Counted from the stretch's first letter, positions 1-9,527 are shown. The stretch: 64,000 bases of DNA from an uncultured Cohaesibacter sp. (GCF_963682185.1 NZ_OY821667.1:3609501-3673500); one strand, 5' to 3'. A program made the numbers and translations. The notes: generated by a model from the sequence alone, not told the origin.

Positions 1-84
1 GAAATCCGTGTCGATAAGGGACCGGACGATGGGGTCGATTTTCCAGCGGTGACTATAAACGCGAGATGCAAGATCGATTGTCAT
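1..84 (-). CDS. pncB: Nicotinate phosphoribosyltransferase, N-terminal 28 codons only
   Basis: The ATG on the minus strand is at 84 and the gene runs off the left edge, so only 28 residues are visible. They read MTIDLASRVYSHRWKIDP and end LIDTDF, which matches the start of the PncB family (the conserved DTDFYK motif is cut at the edge). The enzyme condenses nicotinate with PRPP to nicotinate mononucleotide in the Preiss-Handler branch of NAD synthesis. It lies 85 bp downstream of pncA on the same strand, so nicotinamidase supplies its substrate and the two genes probably form an operon. The call rests on a short stretch plus the pncA context. Confidence 0.8.
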   Translation of the reverse strand, partial: MTIDLASRVYSHRWKIDPIVRSLIDTDF

Positions 85-169
85 GATCTATCCTGAATGA
101 AGAAATTCGCAGGCAGGCTGGACCGGCAGGGCCCGCTTTGCAAGCGCTGGTTTTGGCAATGGGTGAAGC

Positions 170-784
170 CTATTGGCCAATAATGTGGATATTATGGGCT
201 TGCATATCGGCTAGAGCATCCTTGAGCGAGCCATTAAGATCAATGGCGCGGCATGCGGAAAGATCGACCGACACATCAAACCCGAGTTTGGCAGCGTCTA
301 CAGCCGAATAGCGCACGCAGAAGTCTGTCGCAAGTCCTACAAAAAGCAAGGAAACCACGCCTTTATCCCGCAAATAGCCCTCAAGCCCTGTCGTTGTGTG
401 ATGGTCATTTTCGAAAAAGGCCGAATAGCTGTCTATCTGCGGGTTGGAACCTTTGCGCAGGATCAGATCGGCTCTATCCGTTTCCAGATCAGCGTGAAAG
501 GCGGCTCCAGAGGTGCCCTGAATGCAGTGATCGGGCCAGAGCACCTGCTCCCCATATGGCATTTGCACCATGTCATAGGGGGATTTGCCCTCATGAATGC
601 TGGCAAAGGAGCTGTGAGAAGCCGGGTGCCAGTCCTGTGTCAGCACGATATGCGCATAGCTTTGCTGCATCAGGTTGATTTTGGAGATGATCTCGTCTCC
701 ACCGGGCACAGCAAGCGCACCGCCGGGGCAGAAATCATTCTGAACATCAATAATGACAAGCGCTTGATGTTGTGAGCGTTCCAT
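170..784 (-). CDS. pncA: Nicotinamidase (pyrazinamidase)
   Basis: This 204-residue cysteine amidohydrolase hydrolyses nicotinamide to nicotinate and ammonia in the cytosol, the first step of NAD salvage. The isochorismatase-like fold is recognisable from the start (ALVIIDVQNDFCPGG). The catalytic triad is visible as D13, K111 (LRKGSN) and C156 (ATDFCV). The metal ligands are D51 and H53 (DWHPASH) and H86. The length is normal for PncA. The gene precedes pncB on the same strand, an established pairing in NAD salvage. Confidence 0.95.
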   Translation of the reverse strand: MERSQHQALVIIDVQNDFCPGGALAVPGGDEIISKINLMQQSYAHIVLTQDWHPASHSSFASIHEGKSPYDMVQMPYGEQVLWPDHCIQGTSGAAFHADLETDRADLILRKGSNPQIDSYSAFFENDHHTTTGLEGYLRDKGVVSLLFVGLATDFCVRYSAVDAAKLGFDVSVDLSACRAIDLNGSLKDALADMQAHNIHIIGQ

Positions 785-922
785 AATGGGCGCCTTTCCA
801 GATACTCAACTGGTAACTTACAAATTTAGCGCTAATAAATCAAAGAACTGCGCCCAACGCCAGATGGGGCTTGCAAGAAATACTAAAAAATGTGCTCAAA
901 CATAAAAGCAGTTGTAAAAAAG

Positions 923-954
923 AAAATAAAGAAAAAGGCCGGATGCTTCCGGCC
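923..954 (-). terminator. Rho-independent terminator of the cytochrome c gene
   Basis: Read on the minus strand, a 7-bp GC-rich stem (ggccgga/tccggcc, 937-954) with a 4-nt loop is followed by a long U-rich tract (complement of 923-936). It lies 39 bp past the cytochrome stop codon. Confidence 0.85.
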
Positions 955-992
955 CTTTGATAGCGTCAAACAGAATCCTGCAAGGTAGAGAG

Positions 993-1514
993 CTACTCTT
1001 TCAAAGTCTGCAAATAGCTGATCAGATTGGCGCGATCTTCCGGTTTTTTCAGGCCAGCAAAGGCCATGGCTGTACCTGGCACCATATCTTTTGGCTTGGT
1101 GAGATAAGTATTGAGATGTTCCGGATCCCAAACCTTGCCTTCACCGAAGGCGGTCATGGCATCGGAATATTTGAAATCATCAACCGAAGCGACAGCACGG
1201 TTGACGACACCAAACAAATGAGGCCCGGTTTTGTTGGCCATTTCGGCGTCAAAGGTATGGCAGGCTGCGCATTTCTTGGCAACGCGCTCGCCTTTTCCTG
1301 CGTCTGCAGAAGCAAGAAGGGTGGCAAAATCCACCTCTGGTTCGGGTTCTTTGGCTGCGCCGCCGCCAGACCCGTCTGCAACTTCAATCGCATAGCCGGG
1401 TTGGTCCGGGGCATCATCACTAAAGATGTAGCCCGTTGCCATCCCTGTAACCATAATAAAAATAAGGGCCATCAAAACAGCGCCAGCCATTTTGTTGAAT
1501 TCGAAAAAGTTCAT
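993..1514 (-). CDS. Membrane-anchored class I cytochrome c (CycM/c552 type)
   Basis: This is a 173-residue electron carrier with an uncleaved-looking N-terminal membrane segment (about residues 9-30), a Gly/Glu/Pro-rich linker (about 45-62), and one cytochrome c domain exposed to the periplasm. The heme attachment motif is CAACH (C82, C85, H86), and M150 in VPGTAM is the likely sixth iron ligand. The layout resembles the membrane-bound cytochrome CycM of rhizobia, which passes electrons from the bc1 complex to terminal oxidases. The start is supported by AAGGA a few bases upstream. The gene ends at a clear terminator and appears monocistronic. The exact partner oxidase cannot be read from this window. 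Confidence 0.9.
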   Translation of the reverse strand: MNFFEFNKMAGAVLMALIFIMVTGMATGYIFSDDAPDQPGYAIEVADGSGGGAAKEPEPEVDFATLLASADAGKGERVAKKCAACHTFDAEMANKTGPHLFGVVNRAVASVDDFKYSDAMTAFGEGKVWDPEHLNTYLTKPKDMVPGTAMAFAGLKKPEDRANLISYLQTLKE

Positions 1515-1911
1515 AGGTCCTTGCTCCCGGTCTTTGAAGGACGAAACGGATTACCTAGGATTGGTCCTAAGGTTCACTCGGTAATTCTTCCTGCGGAAAC
1601 TACTAGCTTTTCCTGATGGATGTCCATAGGAATAGCGGCTAACAGGGCTCGACTTTCGCCATAGACCGGGCCCTTTTCAACAACATAAGGAAGAATCCTT
1701 ATGTTTGCAAAGGAGATAGACGCAGAGCCTATCCTTTTGTTTTTTGTTTTCCCGCCTGCTGGTTCTGCTGCAAGAGGGGCACAAGAGGGGCAGATGTGGC
1801 CTGATCCTGCCATAAAAGGCGCGTGACATTGGCGCCCCCAAAGCGTAAAGCAGGCAGACAAATAAAGTCTACCCAATGAAGGGGCACGAGGGTGCCCGGC
1901 AAGGAGTCATT
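1515..1911. other. Intergenic region between divergent cytochrome c and pheA, with a 9-bp dyad
   Basis: I find no credible gene in these 397 bases. They must hold the promoters of both flanking genes. A perfect 9-bp inverted repeat with a 4-nt spacer (acataagga...tccttatgt) lies at 1683-1704. It has no U-tract on either side, so it looks more like an operator or short hairpin than a terminator. Confidence 0.5.
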
Positions 1912-2799
1912 ATGATCGCCAAGAAAGTCGTTTTTCAGGGGGAACCTGGTGCCAACTCGCACACCGCCTGCAACAATGTATTTCCAGATGCGGAGGCGGT
2001 TCCGATGGCAACCTTTGAAGACTGCTTTAACGCGGTCCAAAATGACCTTGCCGATCTGGCCATGATCCCCATAGAAAACTCTGTGGCCGGACGGGTGGCC
2101 GATATCCATCATTTGATGCCGACTTCCGATCTGCATATCATCGGCGAATATTTCTTGCCCATTCATCATCAGCTGCTCGGCCTGCGAGGGGCTCGTCTTG
2201 AGGATATCACGTCCGTTCAGAGCCATGTGATGGCGCTGGGGCAATGCCGCAAGATCATTCGAGACCGCAAGCTGCAGGCGATCGTCGGGGCCGATACCGC
2301 AGGCTCGGCTCATCAGATTTCCAATCAGGGTGACAAGACAAAAGCAGCGATCGCTTCTGAGCTGGCTGCCGATATCTACGACCTGGATATCCTGAAAGCC
2401 GATATCGAAGATGAGGATCACAATACAACGCGCTTCATTGTGCTGTCCAAATATCCCATCAAGGCAGATAAAAGCACCGATCTTGTTGTAACCACATTCG
2501 TGTTCCGAGTGCGCAACGTGCCGGCAGCGCTCTATAAGGCGTTGGGCGGTTTTGCCACCAACGGAGTCAACATGACAAAGCTGGAGAGTTATCAGACCGG
2601 CGGCAAGTTTTTCGCAACGCAATTCTACGCTGACATTGAAGGACATCCTGACGATACCAATGTGCGTCTGGCGCTTGAGGAGTTGCGCTTCTTCTCGGCC
2701 GAACTCAAGATTCTTGGTATCTACCCTGCGCACGAATATCGCAAAAGGAACCACGAACCCGAGGCCAACCGCGATTTGCGGCCAAGCCCCGACCTGTGA
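1912..2799 (+). CDS. pheA: Prephenate dehydratase
   Basis: PheA converts prephenate to phenylpyruvate in phenylalanine synthesis. The monofunctional 295-residue form is used here, without a chorismate mutase domain. The catalytic PDT domain covers about residues 5-190, with the hallmark TRF triad in NTTRFIVL. The C-terminal ACT domain (about 200-285) begins near NVPAALYKALGGFA and carries KLESYQTGG, the usual site of phenylalanine feedback control. An upstream in-frame ATG at 1876 exists, but the ATG at 1912 is preferred because AAGGAG lies five bases before it and the family begins near this residue. A terminator follows directly, so the gene is probably transcribed alone. Confidence 0.95.
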   Translation: MIAKKVVFQGEPGANSHTACNNVFPDAEAVPMATFEDCFNAVQNDLADLAMIPIENSVAGRVADIHHLMPTSDLHIIGEYFLPIHHQLLGLRGARLEDITSVQSHVMALGQCRKIIRDRKLQAIVGADTAGSAHQISNQGDKTKAAIASELAADIYDLDILKADIEDEDHNTTRFIVLSKYPIKADKSTDLVVTTFVFRVRNVPAALYKALGGFATNGVNMTKLESYQTGGKFFATQFYADIEGHPDDTNVRLALEELRFFSAELKILGIYPAHEYRKRNHEPEANRDLRPSPDL

Positions 2800-2843
2800 A
2801 AGGGATAGGCAAAATGCCTTCCTGAGTGGTGTGACTATGCAAT

Positions 2844-2876
2844 GGGCGCGTCCAATATGGGCGCGCCCGTTTTTTA
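2844..2876 (+). terminator. Rho-independent terminator of pheA
   Basis: A stem gggcgcg (2844-2850)/cgcgccc (2862-2868) is followed by six T residues (2870-2875), 45 bp after the pheA stop. Confidence 0.85.
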
Positions 2877-3255
2877 TTGCAGATTTGCTCTGTCCAGCCG
2901 AACCTTGGTGCTGAGGGTAAAGGATTGTGGGTAAAATGAAGAAGAGGAAGCGGCCTCTTGAGGCAATTTCAGAGTGATTGCGTAAAAAAATATTGGAACA
3001 TTATCGGTAGTCAACACGTCTATAAAATGTGCGTCTGAAACAAGTGCCACCTAAGAGGGTAATTTGTAGGGAAAGCGAGTAATTTGTCGCTGCTTAATGA
3101 CGCCCTGAGTATAGATCGTTCTAAATAGATAGTTAAATATAGCACTGTTTAAAATCAAACCTAAGTATCTGGAATTTATGGAATTCCTTGATCACTAATT
3201 CTCAACTTTTTCTGAGTATTTTACTTCGGTAATAAAAAAATCGGGACCGAACACA
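2877..3255. other. AT-rich intergenic region before the c-di-GMP gene
   Basis: No gene is supported. The sequence gGTAATTTGT occurs twice (about 3058 and 3080, 22 bp apart, two helical turns) upstream of the diguanylate cyclase/phosphodiesterase gene. This could be a paired binding site or chance. Confidence 0.4.
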
Positions 3256-5949
3256 TTGAGCGACAAGACGAATATAAAGTGGTTTCAGCGTTGGGCTACT
3301 TTCAGGGGGCGTTTCTGGAACGTGGCCCATTTGCCTGTTGTTGTTGCTACTCTGGTTATCGTGATCATTGAATTGGTTGCCGAAGACGCCAGTAAAGATG
3401 CTTTTCTGGAAAAGTCGCGGGCTGAATTGCGCAACAAGGCCACTCAGGTTGCTCTCTCCATTCAAGGTGCGATCATTGCCAACATCGAAACCGGTAGAGG
3501 CCTTGCCAATGTGATCCGGACCGAGCCGGACATGGATACCGAGCGGTTCAACCAGCTCGCCAAGCAGATCTTTCACTCCTATTCTTCCATGAAGGTTATC
3601 GCCATCGCGCCAAATCTGGTTGTCTCAAATGTCTACCCGTTGGCTGGAAATGAAAGCGTGGTCGGGCTCGATTACCGCAAGGTGGAGAATCAAAGAGATC
3701 TTGTGTTTGACGCACGAGATAAGAACGAATTGACCATGGCAGGGCCAATGGATCTGGTTCAGGGTGGCACCGGGCTTATCGTGCGCTATCCTGTCTATAT
3801 CGACTCTCCTGACAAGGGGCGCTATTTCTGGGGTATCGTGTCAGCTGTTCTGGATGTTGACTTCTTCTATGAATATGCCGGCTTGTTAGATAAAGATGCT
3901 GGTATCGACTATGCATTGGTCGGCAAAGATGGCCTGGGGGCGTCTGGAGAACAGTTTTTTGGACTAGAAGGCATTGAGGCGTTAGACCCGATCAAGGTGC
4001 CAGTGGAGTTTCAGGTTGCAAGATGGGAGCTTTTGGCAGTACCTCATGGTGGCTGGAGCGTTCCTGCATCGATCTTCTGGCTCATCCGGGCGATTGCCTT
4101 TGCGGCCTTTTTGCTGGTGGTTGTCCCGATGGCCATCGTATCCAAACTGTCTCGCGAGCGCATGGCCCATCTCAATGCCCGTATCGAGAGTCAACGCGAG
4201 CTGGCGAGTGTTTCCAAACGCTTTGAGCTTGCTGTTGATGCCCTTAAACTTGGTGTCTGGGAATATGACCCGGAAGTGCACAGGTTCACATGGGATCAGC
4301 AAACCCGTGAGATCTATGGTTTAGATCCTGATTGTGATATCAATGAGGTAGACTGGAAAGAGCGCATCTTCCCGGAAGACAGGGCGCGTTTGTTTGATGA
4401 GGGTAGTCGGGCCATTGCCAGCGAAGGAAAATTCTGCACCGACTATCGCCTTCGGATGCCGGATGGAACCGTTAAGACCATTCGTGTGTCGGCCTTGGAG
4501 TGGGTAGATGACGATGGCAACACGATTTATTTCGGGGTGAGTTGGGATATTTCCAAGCATGTTGCCCGCGAAGAGGCCCTGAAGGAAGCCCGCGCTGAAA
4601 GTGAAAGACGCTATCAGCAGCTTGAGAAGGCCAAGACACGTTTAGAATTCAATGCATTGCATGATTTCCTAACCAAGCTGCCCAATCGGCGCTATGCCGA
4701 TGAATTCCTCGATGGTGAAAATGGCTCGCCATGGCCCTTTGATGATGATGAGAACAGTTGGCTACTGAAGATCGATTTGGATGGGTTCAAGGAGATCAAT
4801 GATAGCTTCGGTCATGCAACCGGGGATGCCATGCTGATCAAGGTCGCCGATATACTTCGGTCGCTGAAAAATGAAGGGGAGTTCATTGCTCGTATTGGCG
4901 GGGATGAGTTTATCATACTGTGCTCGAGCGCGGCTAACAGGAATAGACCTCAGGAACTGGCTGAAAAACTCATTGCCATGTTGCATAAGCCACAGAACAA
5001 CAAGGGCCTAAATTGTCGATTGGGCGCGAGCATTGGCCTTTCCAACTGGGCCGATGCCAAGGAAAGCCCAGACAAGCTGCGCTCCAATGCAGACCTGGCC
5101 CTGTATCAGTCAAAGCAGAATGGCAAGGGCTGCTTCACATTCTTCAGCCAGCCCCTGTTTCAGACGGCCAATGAGAAACGCCGCCTTGCCGACGATCTGC
5201 TACGCGGCATCGAAAACCGCGAATTCATTGCCTATTATCAGGGCCAATATAACGCTGAGTCCCATCGTCTTGTTGGTGCCGAGGCTCTGGCGCGCTGGGC
5301 GCACCCCAAGCGCGGGCTGGTCTATCCTGACATGTTCATCGAGCTGGCCGATAGTCTCGGCGTAACCGGCGATATCGATGCCATGGTCATGGAGCATGCT
5401 CTGGAGACGAAACAATTCTGGGCAGACAAGGGGCTCAATATTGATCGTGTGTCGGTCAATGTTTCCGCCAAGCGGTTAAGCGACAGAGATCTGATCCCCG
5501 GCCTCAAGGCAATGGATTTCGATCCGTCACATCTGACTTTCGAACTGGTCGAGTCAACCTTCCTGGATCGCAGCGCGCCACAAGTGGCAGCCAATATCCG
5601 GAGGCTGAGAGAAATGGGGATCGAGATCGAGATTGATGACTTCGGCACCGCCTATGCGTCCATTGTCAGTCTGATGCATCTGCTACCGAACCGTTTGAAA
5701 ATCGACAGGGAATTGATATTGCCGGTCACATCAAGCGAGGATCAGCGCGAGCTTGTGCATTCCATCATTCACATCGGGCGGACGCTGGGCATCGGTGTGG
5801 TTGCTGAAGGCATAGAATCGCTAGAGCATGCCGACATTCTGCGTGTCATGGGGGCAGATATCTTGCAGGGCTACGCCTTCAGTCGGCCGATGACTCGCGA
5901 AAAATTCTTCACCCATCATGCCAAGGGTAGCCGGTTTGACGTCGCTTAG
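3256..5949 (+). CDS. CHASE-PAS-GGDEF-EAL membrane-bound c-di-GMP turnover protein
   Basis: This 897-residue protein should make and/or degrade cyclic di-GMP in response to a periplasmic signal. A transmembrane segment (about residues 25-43) precedes an external CHASE-type sensor (about 70-240), a second membrane segment (about 275-300), a PAS fold (about 325-440), GGDEF (about 460-630) and EAL (about 640-885). The active-site motif GGDEF is intact near residue 548. The EAL domain keeps E of EALARW (about 676), N of NVSAK, E of ELVEST, DDFGTAYAS, K of RLKIDRE and AEGIES, so phosphodiesterase activity is plausible. The RxxD inhibitory site expected five residues before GGDEF is absent. The only suitable start is TTG at 3256, with a weak ribosome site. 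No operon partner is seen. Confidence 0.92.
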   Translation: MSDKTNIKWFQRWATFRGRFWNVAHLPVVVATLVIVIIELVAEDASKDAFLEKSRAELRNKATQVALSIQGAIIANIETGRGLANVIRTEPDMDTERFNQLAKQIFHSYSSMKVIAIAPNLVVSNVYPLAGNESVVGLDYRKVENQRDLVFDARDKNELTMAGPMDLVQGGTGLIVRYPVYIDSPDKGRYFWGIVSAVLDVDFFYEYAGLLDKDAGIDYALVGKDGLGASGEQFFGLEGIEALDPIKVPVEFQVARWELLAVPHGGWSVPASIFWLIRAIAFAAFLLVVVPMAIVSKLSRERMAHLNARIESQRELASVSKRFELAVDALKLGVWEYDPEVHRFTWDQQTREIYGLDPDCDINEVDWKERIFPEDRARLFDEGSRAIASEGKFCTDYRLRMPDGTVKTIRVSALEWVDDDGNTIYFGVSWDISKHVAREEALKEARAESERRYQQLEKAKTRLEFNALHDFLTKLPNRRYADEFLDGENGSPWPFDDDENSWLLKIDLDGFKEINDSFGHATGDAMLIKVADILRSLKNEGEFIARIGGDEFIILCSSAANRNRPQELAEKLIAMLHKPQNNKGLNCRLGASIGLSNWADAKESPDKLRSNADLALYQSKQNGKGCFTFFSQPLFQTANEKRRLADDLLRGIENREFIAYYQGQYNAESHRLVGAEALARWAHPKRGLVYPDMFIELADSLGVTGDIDAMVMEHALETKQFWADKGLNIDRVSVNVSAKRLSDRDLIPGLKAMDFDPSHLTFELVESTFLDRSAPQVAANIRRLREMGIEIEIDDFGTAYASIVSLMHLLPNRLKIDRELILPVTSSEDQRELVHSIIHIGRTLGIGVVAEGIESLEHADILRVMGADILQGYAFSRPMTREKFFTHHAKGSRFDVA

Positions 5950-6040
5950 TGAGGCAAAGGGGCTGCCTGCTATGGATGGTGCCTTTTAAAGGGCAGGCCG
6001 AGTTTATCCTCCGCCTGCCAATAACCATCTGCTCGACCAA

Positions 6041-6964
6041 TCATCCCATCAACTGATAGCTGACAGGCACAAAGTGGAAGCCCTGGTCGCGGGTTTCTAC
6101 GAAACCGGCAGCAGGGAAGGGCATGTGATAGCCAATCAGCGGGATGCGGTCGGTTGCCAACATGCCCAGCACCTTGCGGCGGGTCTGCACGGCCATCGCC
6201 TTGTCCATGTCATATTTGACCTCCCAATCAGGATAGGCCAGCGACCAGACATAATGGTTCGCCAGATCGGCCATCAGCAGCAATTGCTTGCCCATGCTGT
6301 CCAGCATGAATGTCATATGTCCCGGTGTGTGGCCAAAGGCTGCCATGGCGGTGATGCCCGGTGCAACCGAGTCTCCATCCTTGAGGAAGGTCATCTTCTC
6401 GGCCAGTGGTTTGACATTTTTGGCGAAACCGGCGTTGTCGGTTTTAGACCATGCGTCATATTCAACCTGTCCGGTCAGATAGGCTGCATTGGCAAAGGTT
6501 GGGGTGCCATCCTTCATCAGGCCGCCAATATGGTCGCCATGCATGTGAGTGATCACCACATGGGTCACATCCTCGGGCTTGTGGCCAGCCTGAGCCAGCG
6601 CCGCCGTTATGCCTTCGGCATTAAGGCCCGTGTCAAACAGGATGACAGCCTCTCCCGAGCGCACGAGCGTTGGTGTGAAATAGAATTGAGCCATATCCGT
6701 GCCGATGAAGTTCTTGGCGCTGACTTCGGTGAAGACATCATCGGAGACATTGATGCCGAAAATTCCATGCGGGTTGTCGCGCGGGGTCGAGCCGGCCAGC
6801 AGCGTGATGACATCCAGCTCTCCGAGCTTGAAGCCACGGGCCTTGGCCATGGGTAGAGCCGGTTTCATCATGTTTTCGGCAAGGGAAATTCTGGGTGCAA
6901 GCATCAGCCCGGCAGCGCCCGCAGCGCCAACCATCGCCATGCGTCGATCAATCGAAATGGTCAT
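6041..6964 (-). CDS. Exported metallo-beta-lactamase-fold hydrolase
   Basis: This 307-residue zinc hydrolase of the MBL superfamily has the metal motif THMHGDH (HxHxDH), followed by downstream His in GHTPGHM and an Asp in MADLANH. Its N-terminus has twin arginines (DRRMAMVGAAGAAGLMLAP) followed by a hydrophobic stretch and a small-residue cleavage region, which suggests Tat export. The ATG at 6964 is chosen because GGGGAGAA precedes it by a normal distance. A longer reading from 7036 would bury the signal peptide. Similar periplasmic MBL proteins include quorum-quenching lactonases and uncharacterised hydrolases, so the substrate cannot be assigned. It is convergent with the c-di-GMP gene. 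Confidence 0.88.
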   Translation of the reverse strand: MTISIDRRMAMVGAAGAAGLMLAPRISLAENMMKPALPMAKARGFKLGELDVITLLAGSTPRDNPHGIFGINVSDDVFTEVSAKNFIGTDMAQFYFTPTLVRSGEAVILFDTGLNAEGITAALAQAGHKPEDVTHVVITHMHGDHIGGLMKDGTPTFANAAYLTGQVEYDAWSKTDNAGFAKNVKPLAEKMTFLKDGDSVAPGITAMAAFGHTPGHMTFMLDSMGKQLLLMADLANHYVWSLAYPDWEVKYDMDKAMAVQTRRKVLGMLATDRIPLIGYHMPFPAAGFVETRDQGFHFVPVSYQLMG

Positions 6965-7254
6965 AGTGTTTCTCCCCTGATCACTATTCGCGTCAAAAAC
7001 GGGTTCAAGGCAGGCCTTTTCGAGGCGTGCCCTCAATTGCCTTGAGCGTGAATGGTAGTCGAGGTTCCGGACGCTGGCGAAACACTATCCTGTGATGAAA
7101 TCGTGTTCAGTTTTCAGCATGCTCTGTATCATGATTGTTTCTTTCTGTTTCTGTCCTTAACGGGATTTCAATCGAATTGATGCTAGAGCTGATACCGATC
7201 TACCGGTGGCGACTGCTTTCGGGCTTACCGCTTTCACCCTTCGAATAATAAGAA

Positions 7255-8400
7255 ATGAGTAATGAGCAGGAGCTGAATGTGAGCGGAGAAAAAAGGCCAG
7301 TTTTTGCCCTCTTTGCCGTCTGGCGCCTGCTCGCGGCAATCATGGTGATGCTCTATCATTTCTGCGCTTTCGGGCCGGAAGCCTACCGTCAATTCGCAAT
7401 GGATGCAGAAGTCTTCACTGCCCTGCTTGATCTGTTCTTTATCGTCTCTGGTTTTCTGATCTGGGTGCATTATTCCAAACGGTTGACGGGGCCGGCGGCC
7501 TATGGCGTCTTCCTGCTGCGCCGTCTGGCTCGGCTCTATCCCTTGCATCTTCTGACATTGGGAATCTTCTGCATGGCCTGGCTGATCATCTCGCTTGCCG
7601 GGCTGTCGGTTGAATTGACGGACTATTATTCCTTTCCAGAACTGGTGCGTCAGCTTCTTCTGGTCAATGCCTGGGGATTGTCGGACGGGCTCGCCTTCAA
7701 CTTCGTTTCATGGTCATTGTCTGCGGAATGGTTCTGCTATCTCACTTTGCCGGTCATCGTGTTCATCTTCCGCAAAGTCGGATTGTGGGGGCTCGTCGCT
7801 CTGCTGGCTTTCTGTGTGATCGCTCTTGAAGGGCTCACTTACCTCAAGGTCATCCCGTTCCCCACATGGCTGGATGCCAACACATGGGGCGCTTATCGCG
7901 TTTTCGCTGATTTCGTGCTGGGGGCCATTATAGCCATTGTCGCTTCGAAGCGCCTGATCAGAGTGCAAAGCCACTGGTTTGCATGGGGCGCGCTACTGCT
8001 TGCCCTGTTGGTCATGGTCATGGATTTCCGCTTTGGCTATGCCAATATTGTAGCCATAACCATCGCGCTCTATCTCGCCGCACAGGTGGAAATCAACGCA
8101 CCAGAGCGCAGCGCCTATCTCATGCCGCTGATGCCTTTAGCCATCGTTTCCTTCGGCATCTATATGTGGCACCCGGTTTTCGCCGTGTCCATTCTCGGGC
8201 TGGGCTGGCTGATGATCCTGCAACCCATGCAGATCATTGGTTTTGCGCCGGTGCTGGCCATTGCCGTGATTGTAACGATTGTCACGGCGTTGCTGTCCAT
8301 GCGTTTCTTTGAAGCACCAGCGCGCAAGAAGCTCCTCTCGCTGGGTGCGGGCAATATGGTTGAGAGCATGGCCCTGCACCCTTCCAAGAAACCCTCCTGA
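7255..8400 (+). CDS. Acyltransferase family 3 integral membrane protein
   Basis: The 381-residue protein has about ten hydrophobic segments. It opens with the acyltransferase-3 signature (AVWRLLAAIMVMLYHF, with the conserved R and H for acyl transfer) and continues with VSGFLIW. Members O-acylate sugars of lipopolysaccharide, exopolysaccharide or other envelope molecules at the inner membrane. No glycan biosynthesis genes are adjacent, so the acceptor is unknown. The gene ends 16 bp from the convergent nudC stop. Confidence 0.88.
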   Translation: MSNEQELNVSGEKRPVFALFAVWRLLAAIMVMLYHFCAFGPEAYRQFAMDAEVFTALLDLFFIVSGFLIWVHYSKRLTGPAAYGVFLLRRLARLYPLHLLTLGIFCMAWLIISLAGLSVELTDYYSFPELVRQLLLVNAWGLSDGLAFNFVSWSLSAEWFCYLTLPVIVFIFRKVGLWGLVALLAFCVIALEGLTYLKVIPFPTWLDANTWGAYRVFADFVLGAIIAIVASKRLIRVQSHWFAWGALLLALLVMVMDFRFGYANIVAITIALYLAAQVEINAPERSAYLMPLMPLAIVSFGIYMWHPVFAVSILGLGWLMILQPMQIIGFAPVLAIAVIVTIVTALLSMRFFEAPARKKLLSLGAGNMVESMALHPSKKPS

Positions 8401-8416
8401 TCAAAGGCGCGTGGGT

Positions 8417-9415
8417 CTAGTCGTCCATATTGACCCAGCTACGGATCAACCAGGCTGCTATAGAGAATGGCCCCGGCGTATGGGGCAGGTCGCTGTCGGT
8501 GCCGCGGTCCATCAGGGTTCGCACTTCGTCGCGCGTGAACCAGCGGGCATCGGTCAGTTCTGTCGGGTCAACGGTGATGTCGCAGGAGAGCGCTTCGCCA
8601 TAGCAGCCGATCATCAGCGATGCCGGGAAAGGCCAGGGCTGGCTAGCCATATAACGCACAGTTCCCACGCGGACAGCCGATTCCTCGAAAACTTCCCGGC
8701 GCACCGCCGCTTCAATTGTCTCGCCTTGCTCCATGAAGCCGGCGAGCGTGGTGTAGATCGGGCCGGTGAAGCGGGTGTGATGCGCCAATAGGCAGCGCTC
8801 GACGCCCTCATCATCCTTGTGCAGTACCAGCATGATTACCGCAGGGTCCGTGCGCGGAAAATGAACGGCGGAACAGTTGGGGCAGTCACGACGGGCGCCA
8901 CCAAGGGTGACCACTGTCTTGCTGCCGCATCTGGAACAGTAGGGGTGGTTTTCGTGCCAGTTGAGCAGACCGCGGGCCTGCGCGATGGCGCCCAACTGAT
9001 CGTTTGGCAACATGCCGTGCAGGCCCAAGGTCCGCACGGATTCAAACCCGTAGCCGTCGGTTCCTTCCAGCTTGTCTGCCGCGTCATCAGTAAGCAGCAT
9101 GGCAAGGCGCGGCGCGTCTCCTTCTTCGGGATCGGTGCCAAGAATGATCGCCGTTTCCATGTCTGCGCCCAGGGTTTCAGCTTCTGCCTTGCTAAAGATG
9201 GCCCTGGAGGTCTCTTCCTTTGTGGCCAGCAGAAGGGTGTCCTTGTGAAACAGATAGAACCCCGCATCTTCCTGCGCCATCATGGCTGGGATGCTGTCCC
9301 CATCGCGATGCTCTGTGTCTCTGCTAAGACGGTTATGCATGAAGCCAACGCCCTCGACAGAAGGAGCGGAGCGAACGGCAGCAAACGGGTCGGATGAGAA
9401 AGCAAAATCATTCAT
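8417..9415 (-). CDS. nudC: NADH pyrophosphatase (NAD-cap decapping Nudix hydrolase)
   Basis: NudC splits NAD(H) to NMN(H) and AMP and in other bacteria removes NAD caps from RNA. The 332-residue protein has an N-terminal domain, a zinc ribbon with C160, C163, C178 and C181 (CSRC...CPNC), and a catalytic Nudix box (GFMEQGETIEAAVRREVFEE). The substrate-specificity motif SQPWPFPAS of the NudC subfamily follows. The ATG at 9415 is preferred over a TTG two codons upstream. It is convergent with the acyltransferase gene. Confidence 0.94.
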   Translation of the reverse strand: MNDFAFSSDPFAAVRSAPSVEGVGFMHNRLSRDTEHRDGDSIPAMMAQEDAGFYLFHKDTLLLATKEETSRAIFSKAEAETLGADMETAIILGTDPEEGDAPRLAMLLTDDAADKLEGTDGYGFESVRTLGLHGMLPNDQLGAIAQARGLLNWHENHPYCSRCGSKTVVTLGGARRDCPNCSAVHFPRTDPAVIMLVLHKDDEGVERCLLAHHTRFTGPIYTTLAGFMEQGETIEAAVRREVFEESAVRVGTVRYMASQPWPFPASLMIGCYGEALSCDITVDPTELTDARWFTRDEVRTLMDRGTDSDLPHTPGPFSIAAWLIRSWVNMDD

Positions 9416-9527
9416 GGTCAAGAGGTGTCCAGAAGCAGGTCAAAACGGGCAGTGGCCAAGCCATCGGCCGGCCGAAGAGAAGAAGGGGCGAGAGAAGAGG
9501 GAAAGGCGTGTGGGTAACAGATCTTAT

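Noticed and set aside
1729-2754. A 341-codon open frame antisense to pheA
   Set aside because: It is a shadow of the pheA gene, with no ribosome site and no recognised domain.
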